DNA from: Diphasiastrum complanatum
Lineage: Eukaryota; Streptophyta; Lycopodiopsida; Lycopodiales; Lycopodiaceae
NCBI GenBank assembly: GCA_029204225.1
Contig: CM055107.1
Coordinates: forward strand, 4,970,353-5,034,352
DNA length: 64,000 nt
Reading direction: 5' to 3'
Below, piece after piece: positions 20,741-33,299 of this stretch. The notes below the pieces were generated by a model. The model searched no databases, was not told where the DNA came from, and saw nothing but the letters and a program-made list of their open reading frames with translations. Each line of letters begins with the position of its first letter. Position 1 is the first letter of the stretch. The translations under genes were made by a program, and so were the position numbers.

Positions 20741-22390
20741 TGCACTCTACAAGAGATACGGAAGAGGCCATAGTATGGCAACTTGAAGCAAGTGGTTGGA
20801 TCAATTCAAATGAACACTATATGAACTTTATAAGCAAGCTAACATACCTCTCTTCATGTTTAACTGTTAGTGTGAAAGCACTTAAAACAGAAACATTTAT
20901 TTGATTATCCCAAATATTTTGCAAATGCCTACCTTCTGACATCGTGTGGACTTAGCATAAATTTGTTTATGTGAAATGGAAATATTTGTTAAAGTGCTCT
21001 TTCATAGACATTGAGAGTTGACAATGGCCCCAATCTTATGTAGTGCCACAAAGTGTCAAATTTTACAATCCCATTAAGATGCTTCTGACTAGCTTCATGA
21101 TACACATTCTCAACTTATTTCATCTTTCCATCTACACATGAAGCACATTAAGAAAAAATGTCTTAGTTGAAATATTACATCAATACACAAAACATTATGC
21201 TTAAGGGAGATATCTTTAGGTCATAGTTCCAAAATGTGCTATTTACGAAAATAAAATTTTATCGGATCATAGTTTTATGAGCATGGTTCCATACCTACTG
21301 CATAAAGCGACATGACACCCATAACGAAACTTGATAAAATGTTGAGATTTCAAGCTTGCTTCCTACGATTTTTATCGAATGGTAAGTGCTTGGTTTCATC
21401 CTTTGTCCATGCATATATCTCTTTAAGTTATGCAATCATCTCTTTGGTTATGCTATCACTTTTGGTTTTTTTTAGTATGGAATCATAACACTTGGTTAGC
21501 AAGTATGAATGTTGAAGATGATCCGCTGGCCAGCAATGGACCAGCGATGGCCCATTCAATAAGTTATACACTTTTTTGCATTTGGTAGTATGTTGATAAA
21601 TCTTTCGAAAGCCTTCCTCTGTTCTGGATTTTGTTCTGAATTTACTGTTCCCTGCAAAAATTAGAGGACTTTCTGCTTACATCGATGCAGGTTGCATGCT
21701 ATGAGAAAGTGGAACTGAAGTCTGTAATTACTGGAATAGTTTCTGTGGTTCGTAGGCCGTAATCTGCCTGTCTGTGAAACATAGAGGGTGTAACCTGTCA
21801 GTGAACTGTTAAGTAGGGTGTGGCAATTTACCCTGTCTCGTTCACCTGTTAGACCTTGTTCATCTGCGTATGAACCATTGAATCTATGAATCTGTGTAAG
21901 GATTCATAAGAACTAATCTAGATTGCTGGACTGAACCTTTGTTCAGTTGTGAGGAGTAGAGAACTGAGGAATCCCAGTGTGAAAATAGCACACTAGCTTA
22001 GTTTAGCTTTTGGATTCCTGTCGATTGTTACAGCAGAAGGAGTGGAGGTCGTTCTAGCTGTGTGAATCCATTCTTTTGTGATTGGGGCGAGCTGGAGGGG
22101 CGGTATGTCCCTGGTTTCCTTCGCTGAAAAGGAGGTAATCTTCTTTTCCGAGTGTGGGCTGTTTGGCAAAGAATCCGTGTGGCTGCCAGCACTCTTCTGT
22201 GGGGAATCCGATTGAGGAAGATCATTTCCTTTGTGTGCTGTTTGTCATCCTCAACTCTTGTATAAGTCCAACTCTTGTATAAGTCCTTCCACCTGTTCCA
22301 CAGCGATGAAATGAGCAGAGGAGGTGCCGAAGAAGTGTGAGATCCAGCATGCCGAAGAAGTGCGCGATCTAGCCCTCTTTTTCTGCTAGA
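20741..22390. other. No recognised gene
   Basis: Mostly AT-rich; 22028-22390 is GC-richer and purine/pyrimidine skewed. There are no coherent homologous frames on either strand. Confidence 0.5.
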
Positions 22391-22394
22391 AATC

Positions 22395-22419
22395 TCTCTC
22401 TCTCTCTCTCTCTCTCTGG
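22395..22419 (+). repeat. (CT)n microsatellite
   Basis: About 12 CT units next to a GC-rich stretch. Confidence 0.9.
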
Positions 22420-24930
22420 TTGCGGCTGGGAGCACCTCAGGAATATGTGGGGTGGCGGGTGGGGTTTTTCCCTTCCCCTCTTGTGATTTTTTTTGCCCTT
22501 AGGGTTTCGTGGCCTCTATGTGTGCATTGATATGCATGATAGAATATAAACCGAACTTTACCCAATCTGTGGATTGTAGGCTATTTGCATGTAAGATGAT
22601 TTTTTCATGTTGGTTAATTCAAGGCCTTTTGAATGTTGCAAATGCTGAAAGGGGTTGTCTCTGTCTCGAAAATGGGTGATTTTTGTGTACCTTTACCCAA
22701 GTTGACAGTGAGGTTGAAGTTGTCAATTTTCTAGTCCAATATCATGGAATGATTGGAAGAATAATTTTTGTCTGGTATGAATTCTAACTGATGCTCTATG
22801 AACTAAGTTCATGGATTTAGGATTGACGGCAAATTTTTATTTTTTCCGAAATTTTCCCAGGTATGTACCCAGCAATGGAAATTTGATTTCCATGTACCAA
22901 AATTTTAATATTTTAACTCTGGAGTAAAGTACTCCAGACGAAGAGAGGTAAATGGTGCTCATGAATTTTTTTGAATTCGTAAATTCCTTTTGCCTTTTTC
23001 GATCGATGGTTTTGCTATTGCATTCTCAATGATTTCGGTCATTAATGTTGGGCAAAGCAAAGTTTAGTAAGATACTTGTCAGTAGAAATTTGGTTGAACT
23101 AATGGAACATGAATATTATTAATGGAAGTAATTATTTATTTGATTCAAGGATTTTTGTCGAATATCGTAAAAAGAAGTACCAAAATCCAAATCTTGTACC
23201 AAAATCCATTAATATACTTTCATTAGTTATCTTATTATTAGCCGACTTTGACGGAGTAATACTAAAACCAGTTTAATGAAAAGGGAAAATTGGTTTTCAT
23301 TTGCTATGTGTTTACGGAAAATTCTTGTACCTTGATGGATGGAATTTTTTGAGGGACCGAAAAATCTAAGGGAGGAAAAATGAGGGACACCTCCGTCAGT
23401 AAATGAGTTTGTGTTGTGTAATTTGGATTTCTTGATAATCCATGTGGGAAAGTTGCATAATACCAGTTATGGAGAAATTCCATAGTAAAATTGGTTAAAG
23501 GATTTCATTTGATTGATTTCCCGTTTGATATCAAATATGACCATGAGAATGACTGTAAATTTTATGAATAAGGAATAATGATATGTGCCTATTTGGTACG
23601 GGAAATCCAGATGGAATTTTTAATATCTTTGGAATATCAGATATGGCGGCTCCCTTCACACTGTTCGTTCCACCAATTAACTTCCATAGGAGTAAACCAA
23701 TTACTCAAGTTGATTGCTGATAATTTAGAAATCTCAAATGTCTAGGTGCAGATCTTAATTGTACCGTACAACACGACATTTAGATCCATATCCAAATCAC
23801 ATTTAAGTTAACCAATAAATCTTTTACAGAAAGATCCGTTAACTCTACAAGTATCTGTCCCAACAATACTTGATCATATGTCTATGTTCACCGACTAGGT
23901 TAGGTTAAGTGCACCAAATAACACTAGTAACCAGGAATACACAGTAGATCCGTACAAGATTAATCGTGCACATATGTGAATAATCTCACTATGACCCAGT
24001 ACATAAACACATTCTTATCTAGCAGATTCCTCCGAAACCCGCATATGTTACTCTCATATCTCACTGACAATCTTGTAACTCAGCTTTCTCTTGAGTAAAT
24101 AACATATCTGGGAAATCTCTGAGACCAAGAACACATTCACTCTCACGGGTTTTCCAACCCACTTACAACTTGGTACTAAAATTTCATCCAATCAACCCCT
24201 TCCTGCTCCTAGTACTCCAACTAAGATTAGGTTGACTCATACAAACATTCCATGATCAAGCTTGCTTCTATCCCACCAACTGGAATTGGTAACTTTTGAT
24301 CTTACCCAGTACTACTTCTAATGATTTCCAATTTCAATCCATCTCTAGTTCTAGATTGTTCCACACAATCCCTAGAGAATTTACCTTAAATCTGTGCAAC
24401 TGATAATTCCTCTAATAGAATCTTACTCATCACTTCACCCCTCCTTTGGGAAGAAATTTCCAATTTCTTATAAAATTTTGCTATAGAGATGACAAATGAA
24501 AATATCAGTATTGTGAAAAGTCAATAATAAGTGCCTTCCACAAAGGATTCACTCTACTATACACAAGACTTTCCCACTAGATATTCTCAACACGAGTGAC
24601 AGTAACTATCATCTATTTGAGATCTGTCTATCCATAAGAGAGAATCTGGGATTCAGAAACTGAGAATACCAACATCTTGGAACATTTCATATTCCAGACC
24701 TTATTCAACTAGTAATTCACATGATTATAAACAGTCCTTCAAAAAATAATTTCCATGCTAGAAGGATCATATGAATTTTTTTATCTGATGTCCAAATATG
24801 AGAAATTTTAAAAGAAGGGTTCTTTTAAAAGGTGAGAAATAGCTTTAAGGGCTCTCTGATTTTGCAAATTATGAGATACCATTAATGGGTCCGAACTAAC
24901 TCTCAAAATTTCCCAAAATACCCTTCAATT
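22420..24930. other. No recognised gene, AT-rich
   Basis: 2.5 kb without a coding signal. The left half is purine-rich (many GGAAAT/TGGAAT words) and the right half pyrimidine-rich. It may be an old non-coding part of an LTR element, but no repeats or ends were found. Confidence 0.45.
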
Positions 24931-24935
24931 AACCA

Positions 24936-25391
24936 ATGGCCGATGTCCCTAGTTACAAATATAAGAATCTGGTTCTACCTGTTGAAATCAAGCCCCCATG
25001 GCAAGCAAGTTTGTATAGGAGCAAAACTGTGGTAGAAACGATGAATTCATATCACTCGAGAAAAATTCGCAACGCTTTGTCACAAACCTATCTTTATATG
25101 ATTTTAGAACAATCTAAGTATGGTGTTCTTACGACAAAGGATAGGACAATTTTCTTTAGACAAAGTGTAGAGGGAATGTTCAAGCAGTCAGAAGCATCAA
25201 GAACTATATGTTTTAATAATCCAATCGGAGTGGGGAAGTGTTTTCTATTCATGCTAGTGAGAGCCAAAATCAGCCATAGCAAAGTGGGAGGGGGCTTTGT
25301 AGTGATTGATTTTGAAGAAAGTAGCCCAGGAGGTCTTGAAGATATAAAAAGAGAGGAGTTAGGATTCAAGGCTCTTTTGGATAATGCTTGA
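24936..25391 (+). CDS. PD-(D/E)XK nuclease-like domain protein (fragment or small gene)
   Basis: A 151-codon frame opened by ATG at 24936 (a TAA lies two codons upstream). 'NLVLPVEIKPPWQ' carries the E-x-K half of a PD-(D/E)XK active site. 'ALSQTYLYMILEQSKYGVLT' followed by 'TKDRTIFFRQ' matches the conserved 'Q.YGYM....KYGVLTTY..TWF' block. That block follows E-x-K in nuclease-like domains found beside kinase domains in fungi, oomycetes and some plants. The N-terminal PD is not obvious, although 'ADVPSYK' may be its remnant. The end, 'GLEDIKREELGFKALLDNA', stops cleanly with TGA. There is no kinase domain downstream. It is intact as a frame, so it could be expressed; the function is inferred from family resemblance only. 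Confidence 0.5.
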   Translation: MADVPSYKYKNLVLPVEIKPPWQASLYRSKTVVETMNSYHSRKIRNALSQTYLYMILEQSKYGVLTTKDRTIFFRQSVEGMFKQSEASRTICFNNPIGVGKCFLFMLVRAKISHSKVGGGFVVIDFEESSPGGLEDIKREELGFKALLDNA

Positions 25392-25553
25392 CTCTCTCAC
25401 AAGTTAGTGAGTTGTGGCGACCTGTACTTGCACTTTCAGTTGTTTGCTAAATGTATCCCCAATCTATTAGTTTTATAGCGGCTTAGGAGAGGAGGTGAAA
25501 TTTTGATTGTAGATGTGACATTCGAATATCATAATTTTTTTCAAGCCATCAAA

Positions 25554-26290
25554 TTGTTGACAATGGTTGCGCCTGTGACTGGCTTCACCATCAATATGTT
25601 TCGTAGAACTAAATGTTGACAATGGTTGTGCATGTGCCTGGCTTTTGCAACAAGGAATTTTGCCAAGCTATTAAGATGCATTGAATGAAGCTCTGATATA
25701 TGATAAATGATCTGTGTTTACCAAATCCAGAATACCCCCTCTAGTACACATGGTAACTTCAGGAGCTTAATGGCAGCTCCACATATCTTTGCAAAACAGC
25801 TTCTTTCTTCCCCATCAATATGTTACATGAAACTAACTGTTGACAATGGTTGTGCCTATACCTGCCTTTTGCAACAAGAAATTCTGCCGAGCTATAGTTG
25901 TGAAATGCATTGAATAAAGCACCAACTTTGACGGCTCTCCTGTATGATGAATGGTCTGCGTTTGCCAAATTCAGAATACTCCCGCTAGTACACAAGGTAA
26001 CTTCAGGAGCTTCATGCCAGCTTTTTGCAAAATAGCTTCTTCCTTCTCCATCAGTGTGTTACATTAAACTAAATGTTGGCAATGTTTGTGCTTGTGCCTG
26101 CCTTCTGCAACAAGAAATTCTGCCGAGTTAATAGCTTTGTGAAATGCATTGAATGAAGCACCAACTTTGACGGCTCTCCTGCATGACAAATGCTGCGTTT
26201 ACAAAATCCACAATACTCCCTTCAGCACACCAGGTAACATCGGGAGCCTCATGGCAACTCTTTGCAAAACTTCTTTCTTTCCCATTGGGT
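25554..26290 (+). repeat. Tandem repeat of about 225-235 bp, three full units and one shortened
   Basis: Units start TGTTGACAATGGTTG at 25554 (60-bp shortened copy), 25614 (225 bp), 25839 (235 bp) and 26074 (about 217 bp). Each contains CTGCCTTTTGCAACAAG, GAATGAAGCACCAACTTTGA and GTAACTTCAGGAGCTT. No coding frame is conserved between units. Confidence 0.85.
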
Positions 26291-26460
26291 AGCCAAAAGA
26301 ATTTATGAACCTATCCATACAAGGACTCAAAAGGCCTCATATTCCGAGTCAAATGTCGACAATGAACATAGTAGTGTAAATAAGAGAAATATAAGTATGT
26401 ACAGGCTGTACAATGACGCCTTCTGTTCCATCAGACTTGAATTGTACGATAAAAAATGTT
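26270..26460 (+). repeat. Dispersed repeat, copy 1
   Basis: Matches the reverse complement of 45286-45475 over about 185 bp (shared CCCATTGGGTAGCCAAAAGA, GGCCTCATATTC, GTACAGGCTGT, CTGTTCCATCAGACTT). Confidence 0.75.
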
Positions 26461-26961
26461 TCCTGTCCCTCCATAGATTTCCTGCCAACAATAGAGTAAG
26501 GCTCAATTTCTAAGAAAATCACTGCATGCCATTGTGTAGAACAAGGACTTTATTTGTAACATTTGCGAACCTCACTCCAAATGGATGAACACGAGCATAG
26601 ATCTGGAGACACGACGTAGCATGTCTAACTACGTGGACAAAAAGCCTCTTACCTAGTTTTGGAGAAATAGCCTCTTGCCATCGTTTAAATGGCTTTGGTG
26701 ATTCCGGTATTCCATGAGATATTCTCACTGTGCCAAGCAGATATTCAGGAAATTGTCTTCATCTCTACCTGAAGGACAAAGCAGAGACAATGCCTAAGAG
26801 ATGAGTACACTCAGACATGCTAGTAGGAAGCCTCCTAAATGCCTGCCTTTACATGCTATTGGTTCAATACAAGTCATAAACACTACCACCAGAGAAGTGG
26901 AACACAACATTTAAATAAAGAGGAGAACAAAATCCTAGTAATTTTTTTTTCTGTGATATTT

Positions 26962-27069
26962 ACGCGCCTGCGTACTGCCTTGGAGATGTATGATCAAACG
27001 CTGGAGGATCTAAAGAATCATGGGCTTTTGGAGCAATTGCAACAGCTTGAGGGGATGGAGGCTACAGAG
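26962..27069 (+). other. Possible coding exon of unknown gene
   Basis: Reads 'RLRTALEMYDQTLEDLKNHG' then 'LLEQLQQLEGMEATE', a charged amphipathic helical segment unlike the surrounding DNA, ending at GAG/GTATTAAT (a possible donor). A pyrimidine tract precedes it at 26940-26951. No family recognised and no neighbouring exon found. Confidence 0.3.
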
Positions 27070-27640
27070 GTATTAATAAGGAGCTCTACGTGTCTCACTT
27101 TATCTATTTGCAAATTTCATTCTTTATGAGGAATTTTACTCTCTCAAACTGTTTTATGATCTGTTGCTTTTCTCAATCAACCTCTCACTCGATCAATAGG
27201 TACTGCCTGTCAGCGATCATGTAATCTGATCTGTCGTCTATCACTTGGTAACGCGTGTGGATGTTGTTGTGCTTTTGGATATTATTGATGACTACTATTC
27301 ATGATGTTGTTTAAGATAGATTTTGATGATGGTTATTATAGTAAGCCATTGTTATAATGGTTAATGGGTAGTGATGTTGATAACTTGATAGGTACTGGTT
27401 TCATTATACGTAGGTGGCCTTTGAAGGCACTGCATGGGATATAGCGAACAATTTTGTTTGTTGACGGATAGAATTGTTGCTATTTTGTGAAAGCAAGGCG
27501 TTGCAAAGGGCATAACAAACAATTTTGTTTGTTTTGTTGGTCGTCTATCAAGCCAAAGCTTTGCTAGGGATATGCCGAACAATTTTGTTTGTTGGTGGCT
27601 AGAATGGTTGCCAAATTGTGTATAATGGTGCCCTTGGGTG
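27070..27640. other. Non-coding stretch with short local repeats
   Basis: Three spaced copies of GAACAATTTTGTTTGTTG (about 27440, 27520, 27580), each followed by a GGTNG/TAGAAT.GTTGC word. Nothing else recognised. Confidence 0.5.
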
Positions 27641-27654
27641 ATTAATCCATGTAT

Positions 27655-28460
27655 TCAGCTCCCAGATTGATGATTATCACAAAATAATGCCATCGGGGCA
27701 TATTGATTCAGACTGATATCTGAAAGTAGGTTCCTCAACCAAATTGCTTCCTTTGTAGCTTGAGAGGCTACGAGATACTCTGATTTAGTGGAAGATAGAG
27801 CTATCGAAGATTGCTTGCGACTGTTCCAAGAAATGGGACCATTGTTGAGGAAGAATGTAAATTCAGAAGTAGATTTACGAGTGTCTACATCTCCTGCCCA
27901 ACTTGCATCTATGTAACCATTGAGGAAATTGAGTTTGTCGTTGCCGACTGCTCCATAACGAATGCAAAAGTCCATAGTAGCTCGAAGATATCTCATGACT
28001 CTGATAAGAGCCTTCCAATGTGTTACACTAGGATTAGTCATAAACTGACTGAGAGAGCTGACTGCAAAAGCAATGTTTGGCCTGGTACAGATCATGGCGT
28101 ACATAAGAGATCCCATAATAGAATGGTAAGGATACTCACGCATCTGTTGCTTCTCGTGAATTGTTTGGGGACACTAGTCCTTTGACAATTTGAGTCCTGG
28201 TTCCATTGGCGAGAGAGCTACTTTGCAATTGATCAGATTATATCTGACTAAAATGTTGTAGATGTACCTCTGTTGTGTGATGTAGACCAACTTCTGTTTT
28301 CTTTCTCTGTGGATTTGTATACCAAGGCAGAAATGAGCTTCGCCCAAATCGGTCATGTCGAATTCGGAAGATAGCATTGTCTTAGCTTCTTTTATCAGAT
28401 CGGTACTGTTGCTGAAAAGCAATGTATCATCCATATATAAAGTGATAATGATAAAAGACT
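27655..28460 (-). pseudogene. Copia reverse transcriptase (C-terminal) and RNase H fragment, minus strand
   Basis: From 28460: 'ITLYMDDTLLFSN' (the YxDD catalytic pair, here YMDD), 'MTDLGEAHFCLGIQIHRE' and 'QQRYIYNIL'. After a frame break near 28150 comes 'GSLMYAMICTRPNIAFAVSS' and RNase H with 'YIDASWAGDVDTRKSTS', 'SSTKSEYLVASQATKEA' and 'LFCDN', keeping the D-E-D set. It stops at 27655 inside RNase H. There is no LTR or N-terminal part; it is a fragment. Confidence 0.85.
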
Positions 28461-28469
28461 GCTACACTG

Positions 28470-29480
28470 CTTTGAAGTAAATGTTTGAATTTGAAGATCT
28501 AGGTGCATAGCCGTGACTCCCCTTTGACCTTGCTACTTTTGGAAATGCTCGAAAATTTTCATTTGACTTTGATATAACATGTGTTTAAATGCCGCTTTTC
28601 ATAAATAGTAAGGATGGAACTTGATCTTTGGTTAACCATTTGACCTCCGATTGGACTCAAATTTGTTCAATTTTGAAGTTCTTGATGTTTGGGATGCATG
28701 GAATGTGACTCGATTAGACCGACCATTAACAGCAAGCGCCAGCGGCATACTCCAAGAAAAACGGATGATCTAAAAACGGAGGTGCAGGGGGAGAATCAAT
28801 CAGATGTTTATGATATTTGAAGAAGGCTTACCTTAGCTGTGAAGATGATTAGCTACTTAGAGCAAGGACTAAAAAAAGGAACGAGTAGAATTTCTATAAG
28901 AAAAATAGAAGACCCACTTATGAGCAGGCTGCAGGAGATATCAGCAACAATTCCGTCATCAACGCAAGAGTCCTTGAAACTTGATTAGAATATGCCAGCA
29001 CTTTTATCAGCTTCCTTTTACAAAACGGTGGTCAACTTTAATAGGTAAAAAGTTTCAGTCAATAATTAGTTTCAGACAGCAGAGATTTATGTAAGCTGTA
29101 AATCGTGGTCTGCCAAAACAAGACAAAAAAAAAAAAAAAAAAAGGCCAGCGCATTTCTAGTACAAATTAGGGCAAATCTGCAGTACAAGTTCAAGGGATT
29201 AGTTGCAAGATCATTTAACACCTTGGAGCCTCCTGAGTACACGAGCCTTAAAGACAGAGAGTGTCTAGCAGCAGTTAGGGTGCATCTTTTCGAGCAGATT
29301 TTGAGCATTTACTTGACACTGCTCTTGAAGGACTATCACAATCAACACTTAGCTTGAAGGCTGACCGATGTATATCCTTTTAGTTGTAGGGTATTAGCGA
29401 GTTGTTAGACAACGTTTTCAATACATTGCTCAAGGCTAGTGCTCAACTATTGATTTCAACAGGGAATCACACAAATAGCT
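28470..29480. other. No recognised gene; A-run at 29124-29143
   Basis: Non-coding. The 20-base A-run in an otherwise ordinary sequence could be an old retroposed tail, but no adjoining LINE or cDNA could be identified. Confidence 0.4.
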
Positions 29481-29499
29481 CGTAGAAGTTTTGAAGTTC

Positions 29500-31540
29500 T
29501 AGCAACTTTTGACTCTTGATGGCCAGCAGGGTCTTGTTGGCCAACAAGGAAGCTTCACACAAATTTTTGGAATCTTCGGAGGCAGTGGCTGGATCTTTAC
29601 CTGTCAATATGGTTCCTCAAGAATCTTCTCATCCTTTGCAACTCTCGGATTTCAATCCTCTTGCTCGACGTGGAGAAAAGAGACCTGCTTTCCCTTCAGA
29701 GCATCCTTCTAGTGCTTTTCCTTCATGCGCGTGTCGTGAAGCCCACCGTGATGTTCCGAATTCCTTGCTTGTTTCCTCTGGCCTGGTGGTGCCATACTGT
29801 CCGCTCCATCTTCGCCACTAGCTCTCTTTCAGTTTCTCAGCTTTCTCCTTCTTCTTCTTCTCGCCCCCGTGTTCCATGTGCAGGTTGTGGTCGCCTTTAT
29901 GTGCAAGGTGCCGGTCTTTCTCACCATCATAATGCTTGCTCTGCTTTTCGTCAACAGCTCGCATTAACCAATGTCGACCTTGCACCTCATCCTGCTCCCA
30001 CTTCGCCACCTGACTCGGCTTGGACCTGGATTCGCTCCCTTGATATTTTGACCGCTTTTCACTTGGGTTTTCCTCGTCCTTGTCTTTATGCACACATTCT
30101 CTTTGCCTTGTGCTTAGATGTCCAAAGAGCTTCATCTGGCTTCCAACCCTTCTGATATTGCAGCTTGGCATGCCTTTTCGCTTTTTCCTCTCTGGTGTTT
30201 GCCTTTGCCTCCTCGGGGCGGTGATGTTGGTTATAGGGAAACTCGCAACATGATTCATCGCTTTATGTCAAGAAAATATGCAAGAAGAGCATTTCCTTCG
30301 TTGTCATGCGCTTGCTGCTCAATGGATTCGACTTCGGATGGTGTTTCTATACCCCCTGTTCATCGTCGATTGCGTCGCTGTGTTTTACTTGGGCAAGTGC
30401 GTGAGTATTCTCATGCAGCTCGTGCTCTAGCTCCTACAAGTCCAGCTACTCCTTCTGTTGCCACCCTTCAGGCTTTGGAGCTTCTTCATCCACCGACAAA
30501 TGACTCTCTTCCCTCATTTGTTGAGGACTTTGAACCTGATTCCAATTTGGAGCTCTCAGAATCTCATTTTCTTAATGCTTTTCTTTGCAGCCCTCATCTG
30601 TCAACTGGGGGTCCTTCTGGTATGTTCGAGCATCTTCGTGACTATTTTTCTCCTGATGACTATGCTAGTGGGTTTGGTTTGCTCTTTCAAGTTTGCTCTT
30701 ACGTAGCATGTGGCCGTATTCCTCTTTTTATTGCTCGTATTCTTGGCCCATGCTCGTTTAATAGCCTTTGATAAGCCTAGCGGTGGAGTGCGTCCCATTG
30801 TTGTTGGAGAGATTTTATACAGATTGGTTTCTAGGGCTCTTGGTTTCAGCTTTGTGATAGTTTTCATGACCACCTGTTTTCTCATCAGTTTGGTTGTGGT
30901 ACTCCTGGCGGTTGCGAGACAGTCGTACATGCTTTGCGTGCTACCTTGGATCTTCATCCAGATTGGGTTGTCCTTCAAGTGGATGTAAAAAATGCTTTCA
31001 ATTCTGTTTCTCGAGGGGCCATTTTCCAAGAACTTCGTGCGGATCACAGTCCTCTCGCTCAGCTCATCCCGGTTGTTCGCTCTTTTTATTCCATGGATGC
31101 GCCTCTATATTTCAGTCATGCTTCTCGCTCAGGTGATGTTTCGGTTATCTCGTCTGCTGATGGTATTAGACAAGGTAATCCCTTGGGTGGTGTTCTTTTT
31201 GCTTTGGCGCACTTTCGGGCATTGCGTGCTTCTTCTGTTGCTTTTCCTTCTTGTTTGTTTCCCTCTATTGTTGATGACACGCATATTGTGGACCTGCTAA
31301 TGACATCTTTCCGGCTTTCCTACATTTTTCTCAACAACTTTTGGCTTTGCTACAGGATTTCGATAATACTTTATCAGATATTCTGGGTCGCTTGATGGGT
31401 TCAAAATCCTTTTGTATTCTCAATGGTCAGTTCGTTAAGCGACAAGTCTCTCTTCCCGCTTCGTCCGAATGTGTTGGTCTTTCTTGCACAGCTTCTATTG
31501 CTCCAGCAATAGAATTTGAATTTCACCTTGCACATTACAT
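29500..31540 (+). pseudogene. Non-LTR retrotransposon with N-terminal zinc finger and reverse transcriptase, frameshifted
   Basis: An N-terminal finger 'CAGCGRLYVQGAGLSHHHNAC' is at about 29879-29940. The spacer is typical of this reverse-transcriptase group ('FPLWCLPLPPRGG', about 30185). The RT begins about 30590 with 'STGGPSGMFEHL', 'GGVRPIVVGEILYRLVSRAL' and 'VVLQVDVKNAFNSVSR' (motif A Asp). It continues with 'SADGIRQGNPLGGVLFAL' (motif B) and 'IVDDTHIV' (motif C, VDD in place of YADD). The reading moves between all three frames at least four times. It ends at 'CTASIAP' about 31510 without an endonuclease or tail. The N-terminal finger points to an R2/NeSL-like group rather than plant L1. 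Confidence 0.75.
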
Positions 31541-31559
31541 CCTAGAAAAATAATGTGTA

Positions 31560-33290
31560 ACCTTGAGAAATGTGGTATGTATAATTATAATACATAGACA
31601 CACCATGTAATTTAGAAATTTGTGCACACCCTATGAACTCTTGTGGAGTCCTTGAGTTCAGGTATCACTTAATTCTAATTAATGTTCATATGCTAAGGTA
31701 AGCCCACAACACACGCAAAACATCTGGAGCTTTCGACAAATCACTCAACTTTCTGATACTATCCTCAATCACAATTTTGCTAAAATTATTCAGGCACATA
31801 TTTCAATCATGCTCAATAAAACAGGGACAAATTAGTACATGGCACGATATGACTCACAATATGAATAACAAGTCTCATTTTTTTCTTGTAAGAATCCTGG
31901 ATCGCCTTTGACTTTGTGTAACTCTTCCTCTCTATTGGTCATGATCAGAGAACTTGGTATCTCTCATGGATATTGTAAATCCACGTGTCAAAATTTTCAA
32001 AGTTCCAAACTCGAGTGTTCAATTCTACAGCGACAGAAACCAACATTCATTGTTTACTTATTCCTCATCACCCGAATCCATATCACATGATGAAGAACAT
32101 GCTCTCCTCTTCTCTCATCTACTCACCTCACTTCACTTAGATCCACATCAACTCAATTCACAAAACATCTTCACATAAGTGAAGCATGGCAAGATTGGTA
32201 ACGGTCAACCAAACCTACACATGGTAAGTCAAGGAACCCATGAATAGATCTAGAAGACTGCTCAGTTGTATAGATTTCACTTGTCACCTCAAACTCAAAA
32301 GCTCAATAGTCAGATCCATACCTCTGGTTTATATAAACCCATGTTATACATCAAACTTCAATCAGCATTTCACCATTTCACAAAAACTTAAAAACAGAAA
32401 GTTAGAATTTACTTAACAATCTGAAGCAAAATAAATAAAAATACAAAACACCCATAATTAGATATGACTGAACAAATTAATCATAGGTCCGCAAATTTTT
32501 CAAGATTCCTAAACAAAATTTCAACAATAATCAGATTCGACTGATACAGATTAACCGAAATGCAGCAAATCAATTCAGCCCTTAATTTATCATCCAAAGC
32601 TAATTTATGGTAGAATTGAATGAACAATGTGCTATAAATTGTCAACGTTAATCTCATAATTTCATACTTCAAAACACCATTCTATCAGAGATGAAATCAG
32701 ATCTCAAAACTGGTAGAATTCAGTTGAACTAACATCATCAAAAGTTGACTAAGTCACAAAAAAACTCATCATCATCAATTAATCTAACACATCTTCACAA
32801 CACAATTTATCTCAAAGCTCAGATCACAACATTCTAAATTAATTCACAACATTTCAACAACTCAATAGTCATCACGTCATCATATAAATTCTACCAAAGA
32901 GAATTCACATGATAAAGACACAAAGCATGGGAGGAGAGGAAACCCATCTTTATTCAATAATAGATGTCAAAACACTCGGTTGCATGTGCAAATCTCCATT
33001 GCTCAATCACTCGAGTGCTGAAGGGCTCCAAAATCTCCAAAGTCTCAACTATGTGCTCATAACATTGCTAATTCCAAACTCGAGGTTTCTCTAGCATTTA
33101 TGCTCAAAATTCAAATATGCCATAGTGGCTCTTCCTCTTCCTATGACAACTGGCAACTCCTAACCAACCATTTCAAATAATTCTGAGAGGTACTTCTCTA
33201 AGGTTAGAATTGAATCATTCTAAGTTCCCATTACAATTCCTAGAACTAATATCTTAATACATGGGCTTACACAACATGATGCCATGGTTA
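31560..33290. other. No recognised gene, AT-rich
   Basis: 1.7 kb with no coherent frames. A near palindrome TATGTATAATTATAATACATA lies near 31575. It may be non-coding flank of the minus-strand element at 33.3-35.0 kb. Confidence 0.4.
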
Positions 33291-33299
33291 GATATCTCT

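Noticed and set aside
22028-22435. 135-codon minus-strand ORF rich in Arg/Glu/Ser
   Set aside because: The N-terminal RERERE run is the CT microsatellite read as protein; the remainder has no family resemblance.
25554-26290. Tandem repeat considered as a CRISPR array
   Set aside because: Long 225-235 bp direct units without short repeats and unique spacers, in a plant nuclear context.
29124-29143. A-run taken as a retroposed mRNA tail
   Set aside because: No target duplication or recognisable cDNA on either side.
30601-31047. 148-codon ORF antisense to the LINE reverse transcriptase
   Set aside because: Shadow of the plus-strand RT, which has the recognisable motifs.
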